A stretch of DNA of 59,640 nt. It comes from Kalymmatonema hyalinum WJT4-NPBG1. Lineage in GTDB: Bacteria; Cyanobacteriota; Cyanobacteriia; Cyanobacteriales; Nostocaceae. The translations under genes were made by a program, and so were the position numbers. Of this stretch, positions 43,897 to 54,396 are shown in pieces. The notes beneath the pieces are model-generated. The model was given only the letters and a program-made list of their open reading frames with translations, did not search any database and was not told the origin of the DNA. How positions within the stretch are numbered: position 1 is the first letter of the stretch; every line of letters begins with the position of its first letter. The stretch lies in assembly GCA_019359075.1 (NCBI GenBank), contig JAHHIB010000055.1, positions 1 to 59,640 on the forward strand, written 5' to 3'.

Positions 43897-44376
43897 TTAC
43901 TGCAAATTTTTTCCCTTATAACGAGCCACTATGCTCGCTAGACGCTCCAATTCGAGATTGGCTGACTCTAACTGTTTATAAAGCCGGGATTGTTCGAGCA
44001 GACGACGCACACGATGACGCAGCACTGCCCACTGAATCGGTTTTGTGATATAATCTGTTGCGCCTACTGCAAATGCTTGCTCAACCGAATCTGGATCGTC
44101 AAGCACCGTGATCATCAACACAGGCACAGTGCTGTCGTTTGCGGTTCGCAACTGGGTGCAACAGGCAAAGCCGTCTATCCCTGGCATCACAGCATCCAGC
44201 AAAATCGCGTCGGGCTTTTGATTTTGATAGGCGGCGAGACACGCAGCGCCATCTTGTGCTTCCAGCACTTGGTAGCCTTCTTGTTCCAGTGCGACACGCA
44301 GCAGCATCCGCATGGATTTGTCGTCATCGACAACAAAAATTAAGGGGGAGTTTTTTTGAACAGGGTCGATACTCAT
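43897..44376 (-). CDS. Single-domain response regulator
   Basis: A 159-residue receiver with a complete site: Asp pair in FVVDDDKS, phospho-acceptor Asp in ILLDAVMPGIDGF, Thr in LMITVLD and Lys in ITKPIQW. A short C-terminal coiled coil (about 125-150; LEQSRLYKQLESANLELERL) replaces an output domain. It probably receives phosphate from the hybrid kinase, the end of which is two bases upstream. It is the last gene of the NACHT-kinase-regulator operon. Confidence 0.9.
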   Translation of the reverse strand: MSIDPVQKNSPLIFVVDDDKSMRMLLRVALEQEGYQVLEAQDGAACLAAYQNQKPDAILLDAVMPGIDGFACCTQLRTANDSTVPVLMITVLDDPDSVEQAFAVGATDYITKPIQWAVLRHRVRRLLEQSRLYKQLESANLELERLASIVARYKGKNLQ

Positions 44377-44378
44377 GT

Positions 44379-47300
44379 TTAAAGCCGCTCACGTTCGATT
44401 TGCAAGGCTGCCTTAACTGTTTCGTATGCCGCCTCAAGTTGCAACACACCCGCCAGTCCCCCTGCAGTGGTACCAGCGCCACCCATGACTTCCAAAGCCT
44501 TACAAAGCTCCAAAAGAGCGATCGCACCCAGGTTGGCACTCGCGGATCTTAGCGTATGAGCCGCCTGTTGCAGTCGGCACGCGTCTCCTGTCGCAACAGC
44601 CGCACGCATCGCTTGCAGCAGTTGCGGCGCTTCTGCCAGATAATTATTGATGATTTCAGCCAGAAGTTCGTTTGCTCGCTCACCCGCCATCTTGCGTAAT
44701 GATTGCAACGTCTTCGCGTCAAGAGGGGCAGAGGAGAGAAATTTTTCATTCTCAAGAGCTCCCCTGCTCCCCTGCTCAAGAGCTCCCCCTGCTCCCCCTG
44801 CTCTATTTGGCTGACACTGGCTCAAAGCCTGAACGAGTTTTTCTATTTCAATCGGTTTGCTGATGTAGTCATCCATACCCGCTTCCAGACACTGCTCCCT
44901 AGCATAGTCGGTGGCATAGGCTGTGATGGCAATAATCCGGGGTCGCTGCTCTTTTGACCATTCTTGGCAGATATGACGAGTGGCTGTCAATCCGTCCATT
45001 TTTGGCATTTGTACGTCCATTAATACCACGTCATACATTTGACAGTGCAGCGATCGCAATACCTCTAGTCCATTGCCGACCGCATCGGCTCGGTACCCGA
45101 GCTTCTTCAAGATGAGCAGGGCAACCTGCTGGTTCACTTGATTGTCTTCGGCTAACAGAATCCGTAGGGGTAACTGTTCACCTATTTGAGGTATCGCAGC
45201 TCTTGACTCCGCCTTAGGGATATCCAGTTGGATGGAACTGGATTGGGCAATTAACGTGAAATAAAAGGTGGAGCCTTGACCCAGCGTACTCTCCACCCAG
45301 ATCCGTCCTCCCATGATTTGGGTTAGCTGTTTACAGATGGCAAGACCCAGCCCCGTGCCTCCATAGCGACGGCTGATCGAAGAATCGACTTGGCTGAAGG
45401 GCTCGAACAGATGCTCGATCCGCTCCTGGGGAATGCCGATGCCTGTGTCGTTGACAGCAAATTGAATTTCATAAGTGTCTAACGAGTTAGGACTCAGGAG
45501 AGAACGCCAGCCTTGCTTGCTCCTCACCTTGTTTGCCGTTACCGAAACAGTCACTTCTCCAGCCTCAGTGAATTTTACCGCATTAGCCAGTAGATTCACT
45601 AATATTTGGCTGACTCGGGCTGCATCTCCTACGAGCGTCTTTGGGGTGGAGGGAGCAATCGAGTATGCTAGCTTTAAGCCTTTTTCTGCTGGCTTGGAAG
45701 CCACTAAGCTGATGGATTCCTCAACACATTTTTGTAGATCGAAGGGTTGTTGTTCCAGCTCCAGTTTGCCGCACTCGATCTTGGAGAAGTCCAGAATGTC
45801 GTTAATAATGCTGAGTAATGCGTCACTGCTGTGGCGAATCGTCTGGACAAAGCTTCGTTGGTCGGGTTTGAGTTCTGTATTCAAAAGCAGATTTGTCATC
45901 CCAATGACAGCATTTAGCGGAGTACGGATCTCATGGCTCATGTTGGCTAAAAACTGAGATTTGAGACGCGATGCTTCAAAAGCTGCTTCCCGCGCTTCTA
46001 CCAATGCTGCCTCTCCTCGCTTGCGCTCGGTGATGTCTTCAAAGCTGCCAAGTATGCCTACAACATTTCCTCTCGAATCATGGAGTGGAACCTTGTTAGT
46101 GTCTAGCCAAGCTTGTTTGCCATCAGATCGGAGTACGGGTTCAATAATATGATATTCTGGTGTATTGGTCTCCATAACCCTGCGATCACAATCTCGAAAG
46201 AAGTCCGCCTCCTCTGTCTGGTATGTCAAGTCGTAATCTGTTTTGCCAACAATATTCTCTGGACTGCCAACGCCCACTAGTTGTGCAAAGTTACGATTGC
46301 AACCTAAGAAGACACAGTTCCTATCCTTCCAGAAGATAAATTGCGGAATGTTATCCATCACTAACTGCAGCATCTGTTGCGACAAGCGCAGCGCCTCCTG
46401 GGTCTGCTTGCGGTCGGTGATGTCGCGGCAAGTGGTAACAATACCAGCCACACTCGGCTCACCTAGTAGATTATTGACTAGCACTTCAAAATCTCGCCAC
46501 GAACCATCTGCGTGCTGTAAACGAAACTCAGCTGTGATGTTGGTGTTAGAATAATCGAGGGCTTCCCTCAAGAGGCTTTCTGCCTTGGCGCGAGCGTCAG
46601 GATGGACGAGTTCAAAAGCCTTTTTGCCAAGCAAATCCTCGGGTTGATAACCCAGAATATTTTTGACGGATAGGCTTGTGTAGTAAATAATGCCATCTGC
46701 TGCCAAAACCGCAATAATATCAGATGCATTTTGCACCAACGAGCGGAAGCGCTCTTCGCTCTCGCACAGTGCCTCGGCTCTGGCGGTTTCGGCACCCAGG
46801 CGCTGATCGAAAAAGCTAGTCAGATCCGTTAGCTTCAGGATGACCAAAGTCGCAATTCCAATTGCAGTCGCCAGTAAAGAGTTGTTCAAGCCATGAACGG
46901 GCTGTAGCACTTGGTCAGTGGGCTGAAAGCTGACCGCCGCCATTGCTGTATAGTGCATCCCGGCAATAGCACCTCCCATAACCACCGCACCGCCGAGCTT
47001 CCACACGCTCCCGCTCAGCATCGTCTGGGAGCGCAGATGGAACGCCAGCTTTAGGGCAATGAGGGATGCACAAATCGCAATCACGACAGAGAGTGCAACC
47101 AGGTTTGGATCGTACCTTGCTTTCGCCTGCAGTTGCATTGCAGCCATACCTATGTAGTGCATGGCAGCAATTCCAAGCCCCATAAAAACGCCCCCAAAGA
47201 GCAACCCAAGCGTCGCCACCTTCTCACGGCTGACGATGCAGAGCGCTCCTCCAGAGGTAACAATTGCCACCCCCATTGAGACTAAGACAATTGAGAGGTC

Positions 47301-47519
47301 GTGAGTTATGGGGATCGGCAGCTTATAAGCCAATATCCCGATGAAGTGCGTTGACCAGATACCAATTCCCAGGGCGATCGCGCCAACCAAGAGCCAGAGA
47401 GACCGCGCTTGCCCAGTAGTCACCTCCACGCGTCCAGCCAGATCCAGTGCAGTGTAAGAGGCGAGGAATGCGATCGCCACCGAAAACACAACAAGGGGTA
47501 CATCATAAGTGGCTACCAT
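44379..47519 (-). CDS. MHYT hybrid histidine kinase with receiver and HPt domain
   Basis: A 1046-residue membrane kinase. Three MHYT repeats in the N-terminal membrane part (about 50-240; [18 protein letters not shown]) suggest sensing of O2, NO or CO via bound copper, as known for the family. Two PAS domains (about 255-370, 385-500) follow, then HisKA with His 529 ([12 protein letters not shown]), the ATPase domain (DTGIGIP, GGTGLGL), a receiver with Asp 835 (VVLMDVQMP) and an HPt domain with His 988 (AAHTLRSAS). Between receiver and HPt lies a short Gly- and Ser-rich linker encoded by a GGGGAGCAGG-type DNA repeat. The start ATG overlaps the NACHT gene by seven bases, so the two are coupled. 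Confidence 0.9.
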   Translation of the reverse strand: MVATYDVPLVVFSVAIAFLASYTALDLAGRVEVTTGQARSLWLLVGAIALGIGIWSTHFIGILAYKLPIPITHDLSIVLVSMGVAIVTSGGALCIVSREKVATLGLLFGGVFMGLGIAAMHYIGMAAMQLQAKARYDPNLVALSVVIAICASLIALKLAFHLRSQTMLSGSVWKLGGAVVMGGAIAGMHYTAMAAVSFQPTDQVLQPVHGLNNSLLATAIGIATLVILKLTDLTSFFDQRLGAETARAEALCESEERFRSLVQNASDIIAVLAADGIIYYTSLSVKNILGYQPEDLLGKKAFELVHPDARAKAESLLREALDYSNTNITAEFRLQHADGSWRDFEVLVNNLLGEPSVAGIVTTCRDITDRKQTQEALRLSQQMLQLVMDNIPQFIFWKDRNCVFLGCNRNFAQLVGVGSPENIVGKTDYDLTYQTEEADFFRDCDRRVMETNTPEYHIIEPVLRSDGKQAWLDTNKVPLHDSRGNVVGILGSFEDITERKRGEAALVEAREAAFEASRLKSQFLANMSHEIRTPLNAVIGMTNLLLNTELKPDQRSFVQTIRHSSDALLSIINDILDFSKIECGKLELEQQPFDLQKCVEESISLVASKPAEKGLKLAYSIAPSTPKTLVGDAARVSQILVNLLANAVKFTEAGEVTVSVTANKVRSKQGWRSLLSPNSLDTYEIQFAVNDTGIGIPQERIEHLFEPFSQVDSSISRRYGGTGLGLAICKQLTQIMGGRIWVESTLGQGSTFYFTLIAQSSSIQLDIPKAESRAAIPQIGEQLPLRILLAEDNQVNQQVALLILKKLGYRADAVGNGLEVLRSLHCQMYDVVLMDVQMPKMDGLTATRHICQEWSKEQRPRIIAITAYATDYAREQCLEAGMDDYISKPIEIEKLVQALSQCQPNRAGGAGGALEQGSRGALENEKFLSSAPLDAKTLQSLRKMAGERANELLAEIINNYLAEAPQLLQAMRAAVATGDACRLQQAAHTLRSASANLGAIALLELCKALEVMGGAGTTAGGLAGVLQLEAAYETVKAALQIERERL

Positions 47520-49894
47520 AGCTTCACCACATTACCTGTAGCTAAATATACCTTTGTTTCCCATGCACCACCTGATGTTCTCGTGATGGGTAACAACAAC
47601 GTTTCCAAAATCTCCTCTCGCACAGTGGGAGTGACTTCACAAGGGACCTTGAGGCAATCGACCAGCAACTGGTTGGCAGCGTAGTACTGCTTGAGTAATT
47701 CCTTTTGCTTCTCGTTGAACTGCCATTGATGACCTATATTGCGACACTTAAGCATCAGAGACCTCAATTTCTCAACCCAAGTCTGACCGTTAGCGTTCCA
47801 CCATTTCTTCAACCTTTCTCTGCCTTGATCTGGGGCTGGTAGTTGTTTTTTGAGTTGTTGCAGCGATTGCTCGAACTCACAGTCACAGAAAACATCTATG
47901 TCATAAGTCAGAGCAAAACTTAGGGCAAGGACTCGATCCAGAGTTGGGTCAGCTACCAGGGCAAGGCTGAGGGATAGCGCACGGTTAAGAGCCAGATCTA
48001 CGGTCAAATCAGTGGCAAGATTACCAGCAAGCCTGGGATCGATGGCAAGCGAGAGAGTCAGGTCACGGGCTATGCTCAGATCGCGAGGAAGGACCAGTGT
48101 CAGGTAAAAGCCACGAACAGCTGCTGCTTTGTAGGGAGCCTCGACGGAAAGGGACTTCTGGTTGAGCCAGATCAGGAACTGCTGCAATTGCTCATCAGCG
48201 CCAACAAGCGCATCAATCTGTTGCTTCATAAACTGCAGCAGGTCAGGGGCATTACCCAACATACCAGTTGTGAGTAAAAAGACTTTGCGCCAACGCGGTT
48301 CGGTCACATGGCTGACCAACTCGATCAGTTTTTCTTTTAATATCTCTGGTTCAGGACTAGTAACAATGTTTCTAGCCGTTAAATACTCTTGAAACGTGAG
48401 ATGCGAGAACGAGTAAATCCCCCGCGCCTGCTCCACCAGTAGTCCTTGTGCTAAGAGCGATTTCAGCACTGCCTCACTATTAAGTTGCAGTACCTCAGGA
48501 TCAGAGGCTTGGGCAATGGGTAAGTTACGGAGATACTCCATGATGTATTGCCGGACATTGCTTTTTGTAAAACAGTAACGTTCCTGTTTAAAGGTGATGG
48601 CGGCAATCTGGCTCAGCAGTTTAAGCTTGTGGGGTAAAGACAAATGATAATAAATTTCATTCCGTTTAATGCTCCTCACTTCATCCCAGCGATTGAGCAA
48701 AATGTCCAATCCTTGCTTGTAAAGTTCGATTTGTCTAGCTGGAAAGTTTGAGCGGGCTTGAAACACACAACAAACGAGGTTGAGCAAAAGTGGCGTTACG
48801 GCGAGTTCTCGAATTTGCCGATTTTCTGATAACTGCAACTTTTGCATGAACTGACAAGCCAAGACTTGTGCTTGTTCGGTGGAATTCCTACCAACTTTGA
48901 CAAACCACTTTTGGACAAAGGCTTCAATTTGGGAGGAATCAAAATCGGCAATTTCAATATCGGTGAATGAGTCAAACCGATACTGCTGGCTACCAATCCG
49001 ACAGGTGATAATAAACTGATTTTTGTAATACTCCTCAGATAACTTGCGAATTTTTTTCACGATTTCGGCGCTATCTTCTTCTGGAATTTCATCCAAGCCA
49101 TCCAGTAGAATCAACACTCTGCCATGAGCAAGTAATGTTTGGATTTGCTGGTCACAAGTGCCGAAGTAAGCAAGCTCTTGAGTGATATAGTTCAATAAAC
49201 TAAAATCCCCTGTTTCTCTGGCATCCTCAGCAAAATTTTTTAATCGTATAAAAATAGGAATCCGGTCTGATAGGAACTTGCCTTGATTGCATTGCGTGGC
49301 GATATGTTGTAAAAATGTGGTTTTACCAGACCCTGGGTTGCCTAGCACCATCAGTTTGGGATAGGTTACCACTGCCTGCATCGCTGGAACTAGTTCCAAA
49401 GAGACTTGCTCCCAAGGAAAGCGGTCGAATTCTTTTGAAAAGCCTTGTAATTCAAAGATATCTAACCATCTTTGACTTGTAATATTATTCAGAATATTGA
49501 CATCAACATAAATATCTTCTAGCTCAATCGGTTGAGAAATATCTAACAACCGCATCGTGGCGCACTGGGCTTGAATTTTATCGCTTCTTTGCTTTCGCAC
49601 CATTTCCACCAAGGCATCGATATCCTGGCAGTTGTCCCAATCGAGCTTTTTTTCCGTTGGTGTGCCACAATGCGGTAGCTCAGCAATCTCTTGCCAATCT
49701 AAACCGAGTTGAAAGCAGATCTCCATGAAGCTCTGACGCTCAATCGGCTTGCCTGTAAAAAACTTCCAAATTGGCTGGCGAGTTTCCAGCCCTACCTCAC
49801 TAGCTAGATATTCTTGCGTCCATTCCCGGATTTGAAAAGCCCTTTTTGCTTTCTCGATGCCTAAGATAGATGCTTTCAACGAACGTCGTGCCAT
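47513..49894 (-). CDS. NACHT ATPase with N-terminal HTH-like domain
   Basis: A 793-residue STAND-type NTPase. Residues about 1-75 look like a small HTH-type domain ([20 protein letters not shown]). Walker A is [11 protein letters not shown] (about 185-195) and Walker B is [13 protein letters not shown] (about 260-272). A region rich in Leu, Ala and Asp repeats ([20 protein letters not shown], about 590-680) and a helical C-terminus follow. NACHT proteins assemble on sensing a ligand; several bacterial ones defend against phages, while others signal. Here the kinase gene starts inside its 3' end, which favours signalling, but defence is not excluded. Target unknown. Confidence 0.9.
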   Translation of the reverse strand: MARRSLKASILGIEKAKRAFQIREWTQEYLASEVGLETRQPIWKFFTGKPIERQSFMEICFQLGLDWQEIAELPHCGTPTEKKLDWDNCQDIDALVEMVRKQRSDKIQAQCATMRLLDISQPIELEDIYVDVNILNNITSQRWLDIFELQGFSKEFDRFPWEQVSLELVPAMQAVVTYPKLMVLGNPGSGKTTFLQHIATQCNQGKFLSDRIPIFIRLKNFAEDARETGDFSLLNYITQELAYFGTCDQQIQTLLAHGRVLILLDGLDEIPEEDSAEIVKKIRKLSEEYYKNQFIITCRIGSQQYRFDSFTDIEIADFDSSQIEAFVQKWFVKVGRNSTEQAQVLACQFMQKLQLSENRQIRELAVTPLLLNLVCCVFQARSNFPARQIELYKQGLDILLNRWDEVRSIKRNEIYYHLSLPHKLKLLSQIAAITFKQERYCFTKSNVRQYIMEYLRNLPIAQASDPEVLQLNSEAVLKSLLAQGLLVEQARGIYSFSHLTFQEYLTARNIVTSPEPEILKEKLIELVSHVTEPRWRKVFLLTTGMLGNAPDLLQFMKQQIDALVGADEQLQQFLIWLNQKSLSVEAPYKAAAVRGFYLTLVLPRDLSIARDLTLSLAIDPRLAGNLATDLTVDLALNRALSLSLALVADPTLDRVLALSFALTYDIDVFCDCEFEQSLQQLKKQLPAPDQGRERLKKWWNANGQTWVEKLRSLMLKCRNIGHQWQFNEKQKELLKQYYAANQLLVDCLKVPCEVTPTVREEILETLLLPITRTSGGAWETKVYLATGNVVKLW

Positions 49895-51082
49895 AAACCA
49901 GAACTTGAACCTATAGATATTGTCAACCTAAGGCAGCATTGAATAAATTAACGACAATAAACTTGTTTTGACTTGCCCGTATTGACTTGTCTGTTGCTTT
50001 TTTTTATCCAGCCGCCTGCACCTTCACAAGCATAGTCAGCTATTTCCTACTTTTTTGGTATTTGAAGTTTTATTAATGACGAATTAGAAACGCCATTTCA
50101 ATGTATTTCATAAATTTTGGCTAAACTTCTAACACTATTTTATACTTATTATTTTTCATATATTTTTTTATTTCAAGTCGAATTCCTGTAAAAACCATTC
50201 CTTAATAAATAATGTTTTTTTGTTTTGGTGTTGGAGTGCTTATTGCTATCCTCAATTTGAAAGCAATCGTCGGGGCTACTGTCGGCTTGAGAACTTGCAA
50301 ATTCTCAATTTTGTTTTTATTTGTTTTATTTATCTGAAAATTAAACTAGTAATCTTTCGCTAATCTTCTACCTTGAGGCATAATTAATGTTAATTTATCC
50401 GCGAATGCTAAAGACAAAGAAGACTTTTGTAAAGCACTGAAGAAACTTCCATCCTCCTGTTTGCTATTTTGATGATTTTTCTCATATATATATATTTACA
50501 AATAAATATATATATGATATAATTAATAAATTCAAGGAAAAATTTGCTAATAATAATCAATATCATCCGGCGGGATGCGTCATCTTCAGCGCCAGTCAAG
50601 TGGACACGCCAAGTACTAGCGTGGCTTTTAGCGAGTATCAAGCCAAGCTAAAGCCGGGCAGATCGGCAATTGCCGAAGGCAGTCAGCGTGACTCTGCTTT
50701 TGCATACGGGCAATGGCTCCACAAAGCTGTTAGAGTCAGCCAATCTCGAGTTCGAGCGTCTAGCCTGCCTGGAGTGGTTTGTTACTTTGGAAACGTATTT
50801 GCGGTAACGAGAGAATTTTTCACTTAAAGCGAAGCATAAACAGACCCAAACTATACAACTTATACGTTAAATCATACATTTTCCAGAACGCGATCGCAAA
50901 CAGGTTAGTTGCATACTGTTATTTCATAGACGATTGCGCTGGTACCACAGTATGGGCACAGTCGGCTGTAGCAAGCGGCTGTTCGTGCCAGAGAGGCTCG
51001 TTACTTTGGAAATGGTTTTGTAGTAATTAAGTCTGGGAGGTATTTTACAGAACCTGACTTTATTTAGTAATATTTGACACCT
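49895..51082. other. Long leader region: AT-rich tract then repeated GC-rich blocks
   Basis: 1.2 kb without a convincing gene. About 49900-50560 is very AT-rich (ATATATATATTTAC near 50490). From ~50570 the composition turns GC-rich: TCGGCAATTGCCGA is a perfect palindrome at 50663-50676, and GTTACTTTGGAAA occurs twice (50781-50793 and 51000-51012), each followed by a similar GTATTTGCGGTAA / GGTTTTGTAGTAA stretch. A 75-codon plus-strand frame from 50600 has no recognisable features. The structure suggests a processed leader RNA for the sugar operon that starts at 51083. Confidence 0.5.
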
Positions 51083-52114
51083 ATGAAAATACTTGTAACT
51101 GGAACTGAAGGTTATATCGGCTCGTTATTAGCCCCAATCTTGATGCAACACGGACATGAGGTTATTGGGGTTGACACAGGATTCTACAAGGTTGGTTGGC
51201 TATACAACGGTACCGAACTAAGTGCCAAAACTCTGAACAAAGACATCCGCCACATCACAAAAGAAGATTTACAAGGTGTCGAGGCAGTCGTTCATCTGGC
51301 TGAACTTTCCAACGATCCTGCCGGACAATTATCTCCCAATGTGACTTACGACATTAACCATAAAGGTTCGGTTCGTCTCGCCGAACTAGCGAAAGCATCT
51401 GGTGTGCGTCGCTTTGTCTACACTTCTTCGTGCAGTGTCTATGGCGTTGCGAGTGAGGACTATGTTACGGAGGAGTCTAAAGTCAATCCACAAACAGCGT
51501 ATGCAGAATGTAAAACGTTGGTAGAGCGAGATGTTAAGTTACTAGCTGACGATGGTTTCTCTCCTACCTTTTTGCGGAATGCCACAGCCTACGGCGCATC
51601 TCCCAGAATGCGCTTCGATATAGTTTTAAACAATCTGGCTGGACTAGCATGGACGACTAAAGAAATCAAGATGACGAGCGACGGTACTCCTTGGCGTCCG
51701 TTGGTTCATCTGCTTGACATTTGCAAAGCAATTGTTTGTACGCTCGAAGCAGAGCGTAACATTGTTCACAACCAAATCTTCAACGTGGGTGACACTGCTA
51801 GCAATTATCAAGTCAAAGAAATTGCCCAGATAGTAGCAGAAGTTTTCACTGGATGCAAGCTTAGCTTTGGGGACAGTGGTGCGGACAACCGCAGCTATCG
51901 GGTTGCTTTCGAGAAGATTAACACGACACTACCAGGATTCAAGTGTGAGTGGGATGCGGTTCAGGGTGCCCAGCAGTTGTTCAATGTGTTTAGTTCTATC
52001 GATATGTCAGAATCCACTTTTTTATCTAGAGGGTTCACTCGCTTGAAGCAGCTGGAGTATCTGATTCGCACTCAGCAAATTGATCAAAATTTCTTCTGGA
52101 ATCAGTCATGCTAA
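51083..52114 (+). CDS. NAD-dependent sugar epimerase/dehydratase
   Basis: An extended SDR acting on a nucleotide sugar. The nucleotide motif is ILVTGTEGYIGSLL, TSSCSVYG holds the catalytic Ser/Thr, and YAECK is the Tyr-x-x-x-Lys pair. The FLRNATAYGASPRMR and WRPLVHLLDIC segments are typical of the family. The ATG at 51083 is preferred over TTG 51074. It overlaps the next gene by seven bases. Together with its neighbours it builds a modified deoxysugar; whether it epimerises or dehydrates cannot be told. Confidence 0.85.
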   Translation: MKILVTGTEGYIGSLLAPILMQHGHEVIGVDTGFYKVGWLYNGTELSAKTLNKDIRHITKEDLQGVEAVVHLAELSNDPAGQLSPNVTYDINHKGSVRLAELAKASGVRRFVYTSSCSVYGVASEDYVTEESKVNPQTAYAECKTLVERDVKLLADDGFSPTFLRNATAYGASPRMRFDIVLNNLAGLAWTTKEIKMTSDGTPWRPLVHLLDICKAIVCTLEAERNIVHNQIFNVGDTASNYQVKEIAQIVAEVFTGCKLSFGDSGADNRSYRVAFEKINTTLPGFKCEWDAVQGAQQLFNVFSSIDMSESTFLSRGFTRLKQLEYLIRTQQIDQNFFWNQSC

Positions 52115-52668
52115 TCAGAGAAACTTCACTCAAAGGCGCATTCCTGATTGACATAGAGCAACGGCAAGATACTCGTGGCTTCTTTGCTCGTACGTTCTGC
52201 GCTCAGGAATTTTCGGCTCACGGCTTAAAGCCAACAATTGCACAATGCAACGTAGCTTTCAACTACAACTTGGGGACTCTACGGGGCATGCATTATCAAG
52301 TTGCTCCTGCAACCGAGGTAAAGTTGGTTCGCTGCACTCATGGTGCTATCTACGATGTCATCATCGACTTGCGCCCTGAATCCCCTACGTACAAATTACA
52401 CTTTGGCGTTGAGTTAAGCGCTGAGAATCGTAGAGCTTTGTACGTCCCTGAGATGTTCGCTCATGGTTACCAAACGCTCACTGATGATGCTGAGGTTGTG
52501 TATCAGATGAGTGAATTTTATGCGCTAGATTACCAGCGTGGTTTGCGTTATGACGATCCCGCCTTTGGGATTGAATGGCCTTTACGTATAAGTGAAATTT
52601 CTGAGAAAGATACCAGTTGGCCTCCCTTTGAACCTGTTCTAGACTCTACTCACGCCCAACCAGTATAA
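52108..52668 (+). CDS. dTDP-4-dehydrorhamnose 3,5-epimerase-like protein
   Basis: A 186-residue RmlC-type cupin: FARTFCAQEF, then GTLRGMHYQVAP with the catalytic His, KLVRCTHGAIYDVIIDLR, and FAHGYQTLTDDAEVVYQMSEFY near the end. RmlC enzymes epimerise C3 and C5 of 4-keto-6-deoxy sugars bound to a nucleotide. The length is close to the family norm. It overlaps the upstream epimerase gene. A 40-bp dispersed repeat follows the stop. Confidence 0.9.
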   Translation: MLIRETSLKGAFLIDIEQRQDTRGFFARTFCAQEFSAHGLKPTIAQCNVAFNYNLGTLRGMHYQVAPATEVKLVRCTHGAIYDVIIDLRPESPTYKLHFGVELSAENRRALYVPEMFAHGYQTLTDDAEVVYQMSEFYALDYQRGLRYDDPAFGIEWPLRISEISEKDTSWPPFEPVLDSTHAQPV

Positions 52669-52670
52669 AC

Positions 52671-52710
52671 AATTCAAAATTCAAAATATGTCCTGCGGAC
52701 ACGCTACGCG
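52671..52710. repeat. Dispersed 40-bp repeat, copy B
   Basis: Matches 20186-20225 with one mismatch, in the same orientation, directly after the RmlC-like stop. The remaining gap to 52869 has no gene; the next start is preceded by ATAAATG without a strong ribosome site. Confidence 0.8.
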
Positions 52711-52869
52711 AACAAAATTCAAAAAGAAGAAACAAGCGTGCGCTCAAGCATCCTGCCTGTTGACTGTATGCACATCTAACGGCGTGACAGCTTAAAATCT
52801 TTTCCCGCCAAACAAAATCGTGAGAAGTCGCTCTATCAAGTTACACATAACACTCAAAGAAGCTAATAA

Positions 52870-54150
52870 ATGATTAACACAACTTTGGAGTCCTACGTAC
52901 AGAATGGTACAACCCTGAATCGTGGTTGCTGTCGATTTTGTGGATCAACATTAAAGCATACCTTTGTTGATTTGGGAATGTCACCGCTTTGTGAAAGCTA
53001 CGTGTCACCTGAACAGCTTAACCAAATGGAGGCTTTCTATCCGCTGCATGTATATGTGTGCGATCGCTGTTTTTTAGTTCAACTTCAGGAATATGTCAGC
53101 CCGCAAGACATCTTCACTGAGTATGCTTACTTTTCGTCTTACTCTGACTCTTGGCTACAACACGCCAAGAATTATACCGAAAACGTAATAGCTCGCTTTA
53201 GGTTACACTCATATAGTCAAGTCGTGGAAATAGCTAGTAACGATGGTTACTTATTGCAATATTTTCTTGCCAAAGGAATTAATGTTCTGGGCATAGAACC
53301 AGCAGCTAATGTCGCTAAGGTAGCTATAAAAAAAGGCATTCCCACAGTTGTAAAGTTCTTTGGAAAAAACACAGCGAATGAATTAGCTGCTGATGATACG
53401 CAAGCCGATCTATTAGTGGCTAATAATGTACTTGCTCACGTACCTGATATCAACGATTTTGTAGCAGGCGCTAAAATTTTACTCAAACCTCAAGGTGTCA
53501 TTACTATGGAGTTTCCTCATTTAATGCGACTGATGGAGGGGAACCAGTTTGACACCATTTATCACGAACACTTTTCTTACTTGTCGTTGCTCACAGTAGA
53601 GAAACTTTTTGCAGAGCACGGTTTAACAATCTTTGATGTAGAAGAACTGTCAACTCATGGTGGTTCTCTAAGAATTTATGCAAGACAAGCAGAAGATACT
53701 TCTAAACGTATTAGTCAGCAGGTAAAGGAACTAAGAGCAAGGGAAGAAGCTGCTGGATTTAGCAATCTAAAACATTATTTTTCCTTTGGTGAAAAGGTGA
53801 AAGAAACCAAGTTCAAACTTTTGGAATTTTTAATTTCAGCGAAACGACAAGGAAAAACAATTGCTGGTTACGGCGCTCCTGGTAAAGGTAACACCCTTTT
53901 GAATTATTGTGGGATTAGAGAAGATTTCATTGATTACACCGTAGACCGGAACCCATACAAACAAGGTAAATTCTTACCAGGAACTCATATACCAATCTTT
54001 CATCCAGATAAGATTCAAGAAACAAAGCCAGACTATTTGTTGATTTTACCTTGGAATCTGAAAAACGAGATCATGTCACAGATGTCGTATGTACGTGATT
54101 GGGGTTGTCAATTTATCGTGCCGATTCCTGAAGTTAATGTCTATTCTTGA
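52870..54150 (+). CDS. Deoxysugar C-methyltransferase
   Basis: A 426-residue SAM-dependent C-methyltransferase. The N-terminal zinc finger is CRFCG ... CDRC (about 20-60). The SAM site is VVEIASNDGYLLQYF (about 118), followed by NNVLAHVPD and the EFPHLMRLMEG catalytic region, then YGAPGKGNTLLNY in the C-terminal domain. The family includes NovU and TylC3, which put a branched methyl group on a nucleotide-bound keto-deoxysugar. It fits the adjacent 3,5-epimerase and nucleotidyltransferase genes. No strong ribosome site is visible at 52870. Confidence 0.9.
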   Translation: MINTTLESYVQNGTTLNRGCCRFCGSTLKHTFVDLGMSPLCESYVSPEQLNQMEAFYPLHVYVCDRCFLVQLQEYVSPQDIFTEYAYFSSYSDSWLQHAKNYTENVIARFRLHSYSQVVEIASNDGYLLQYFLAKGINVLGIEPAANVAKVAIKKGIPTVVKFFGKNTANELAADDTQADLLVANNVLAHVPDINDFVAGAKILLKPQGVITMEFPHLMRLMEGNQFDTIYHEHFSYLSLLTVEKLFAEHGLTIFDVEELSTHGGSLRIYARQAEDTSKRISQQVKELRAREEAAGFSNLKHYFSFGEKVKETKFKLLEFLISAKRQGKTIAGYGAPGKGNTLLNYCGIREDFIDYTVDRNPYKQGKFLPGTHIPIFHPDKIQETKPDYLLILPWNLKNEIMSQMSYVRDWGCQFIVPIPEVNVYS

Positions 54151-54184
54151 GCAAGCTAGAAATCAAGTCAGTAATCTTGGAAGA

Positions 54185-54293
54185 ACCTCTCCCCTAACCC
54201 CTCCCTTACGAGGGGAGGGGAATTTAGCTCCCCCTTCCCACAAAAAAAGTTTTTCCGCTTCCCTCTCCTTTTAGGAGAGGGTTAGGGAGAGGT
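54185..54293. repeat. Long imperfect palindrome of the CCTCTCCC type
   Basis: ACCTCTCCCCTAACCC at 54185 and GGGTTAGGGAGAGGT ending 54293 are inverted, with a second smaller hairpin (CCCTCTCCTTTTAGGAGAGGG) inside. It lies 35 bp after the methyltransferase stop and before the nucleotidyltransferase gene. It is a dispersed repeat and possible transcription stop or pause. The outer sequence continues GGAAGGGGGCTGGGGGG. Confidence 0.75.
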
Positions 54294-54396
54294 GGGAAGG
54301 GGGCTGGGGGGTTAGGTTCGTGATTAATGAATCCATGCTCTATAAATCAACTCAAAATTCATTGAAATTTAATCAGAGTGAAAAAAGGAAATTACG

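Noticed and set aside
45475-45957. 160-codon plus-strand frame
   Set aside because: Antisense to the hybrid kinase, which has a full set of domains and motifs in its own frame.
49895-51082. tRNA or riboswitch in the leader
   Set aside because: No cloverleaf or known riboswitch core could be traced by eye; only repeats and palindromes are clear.
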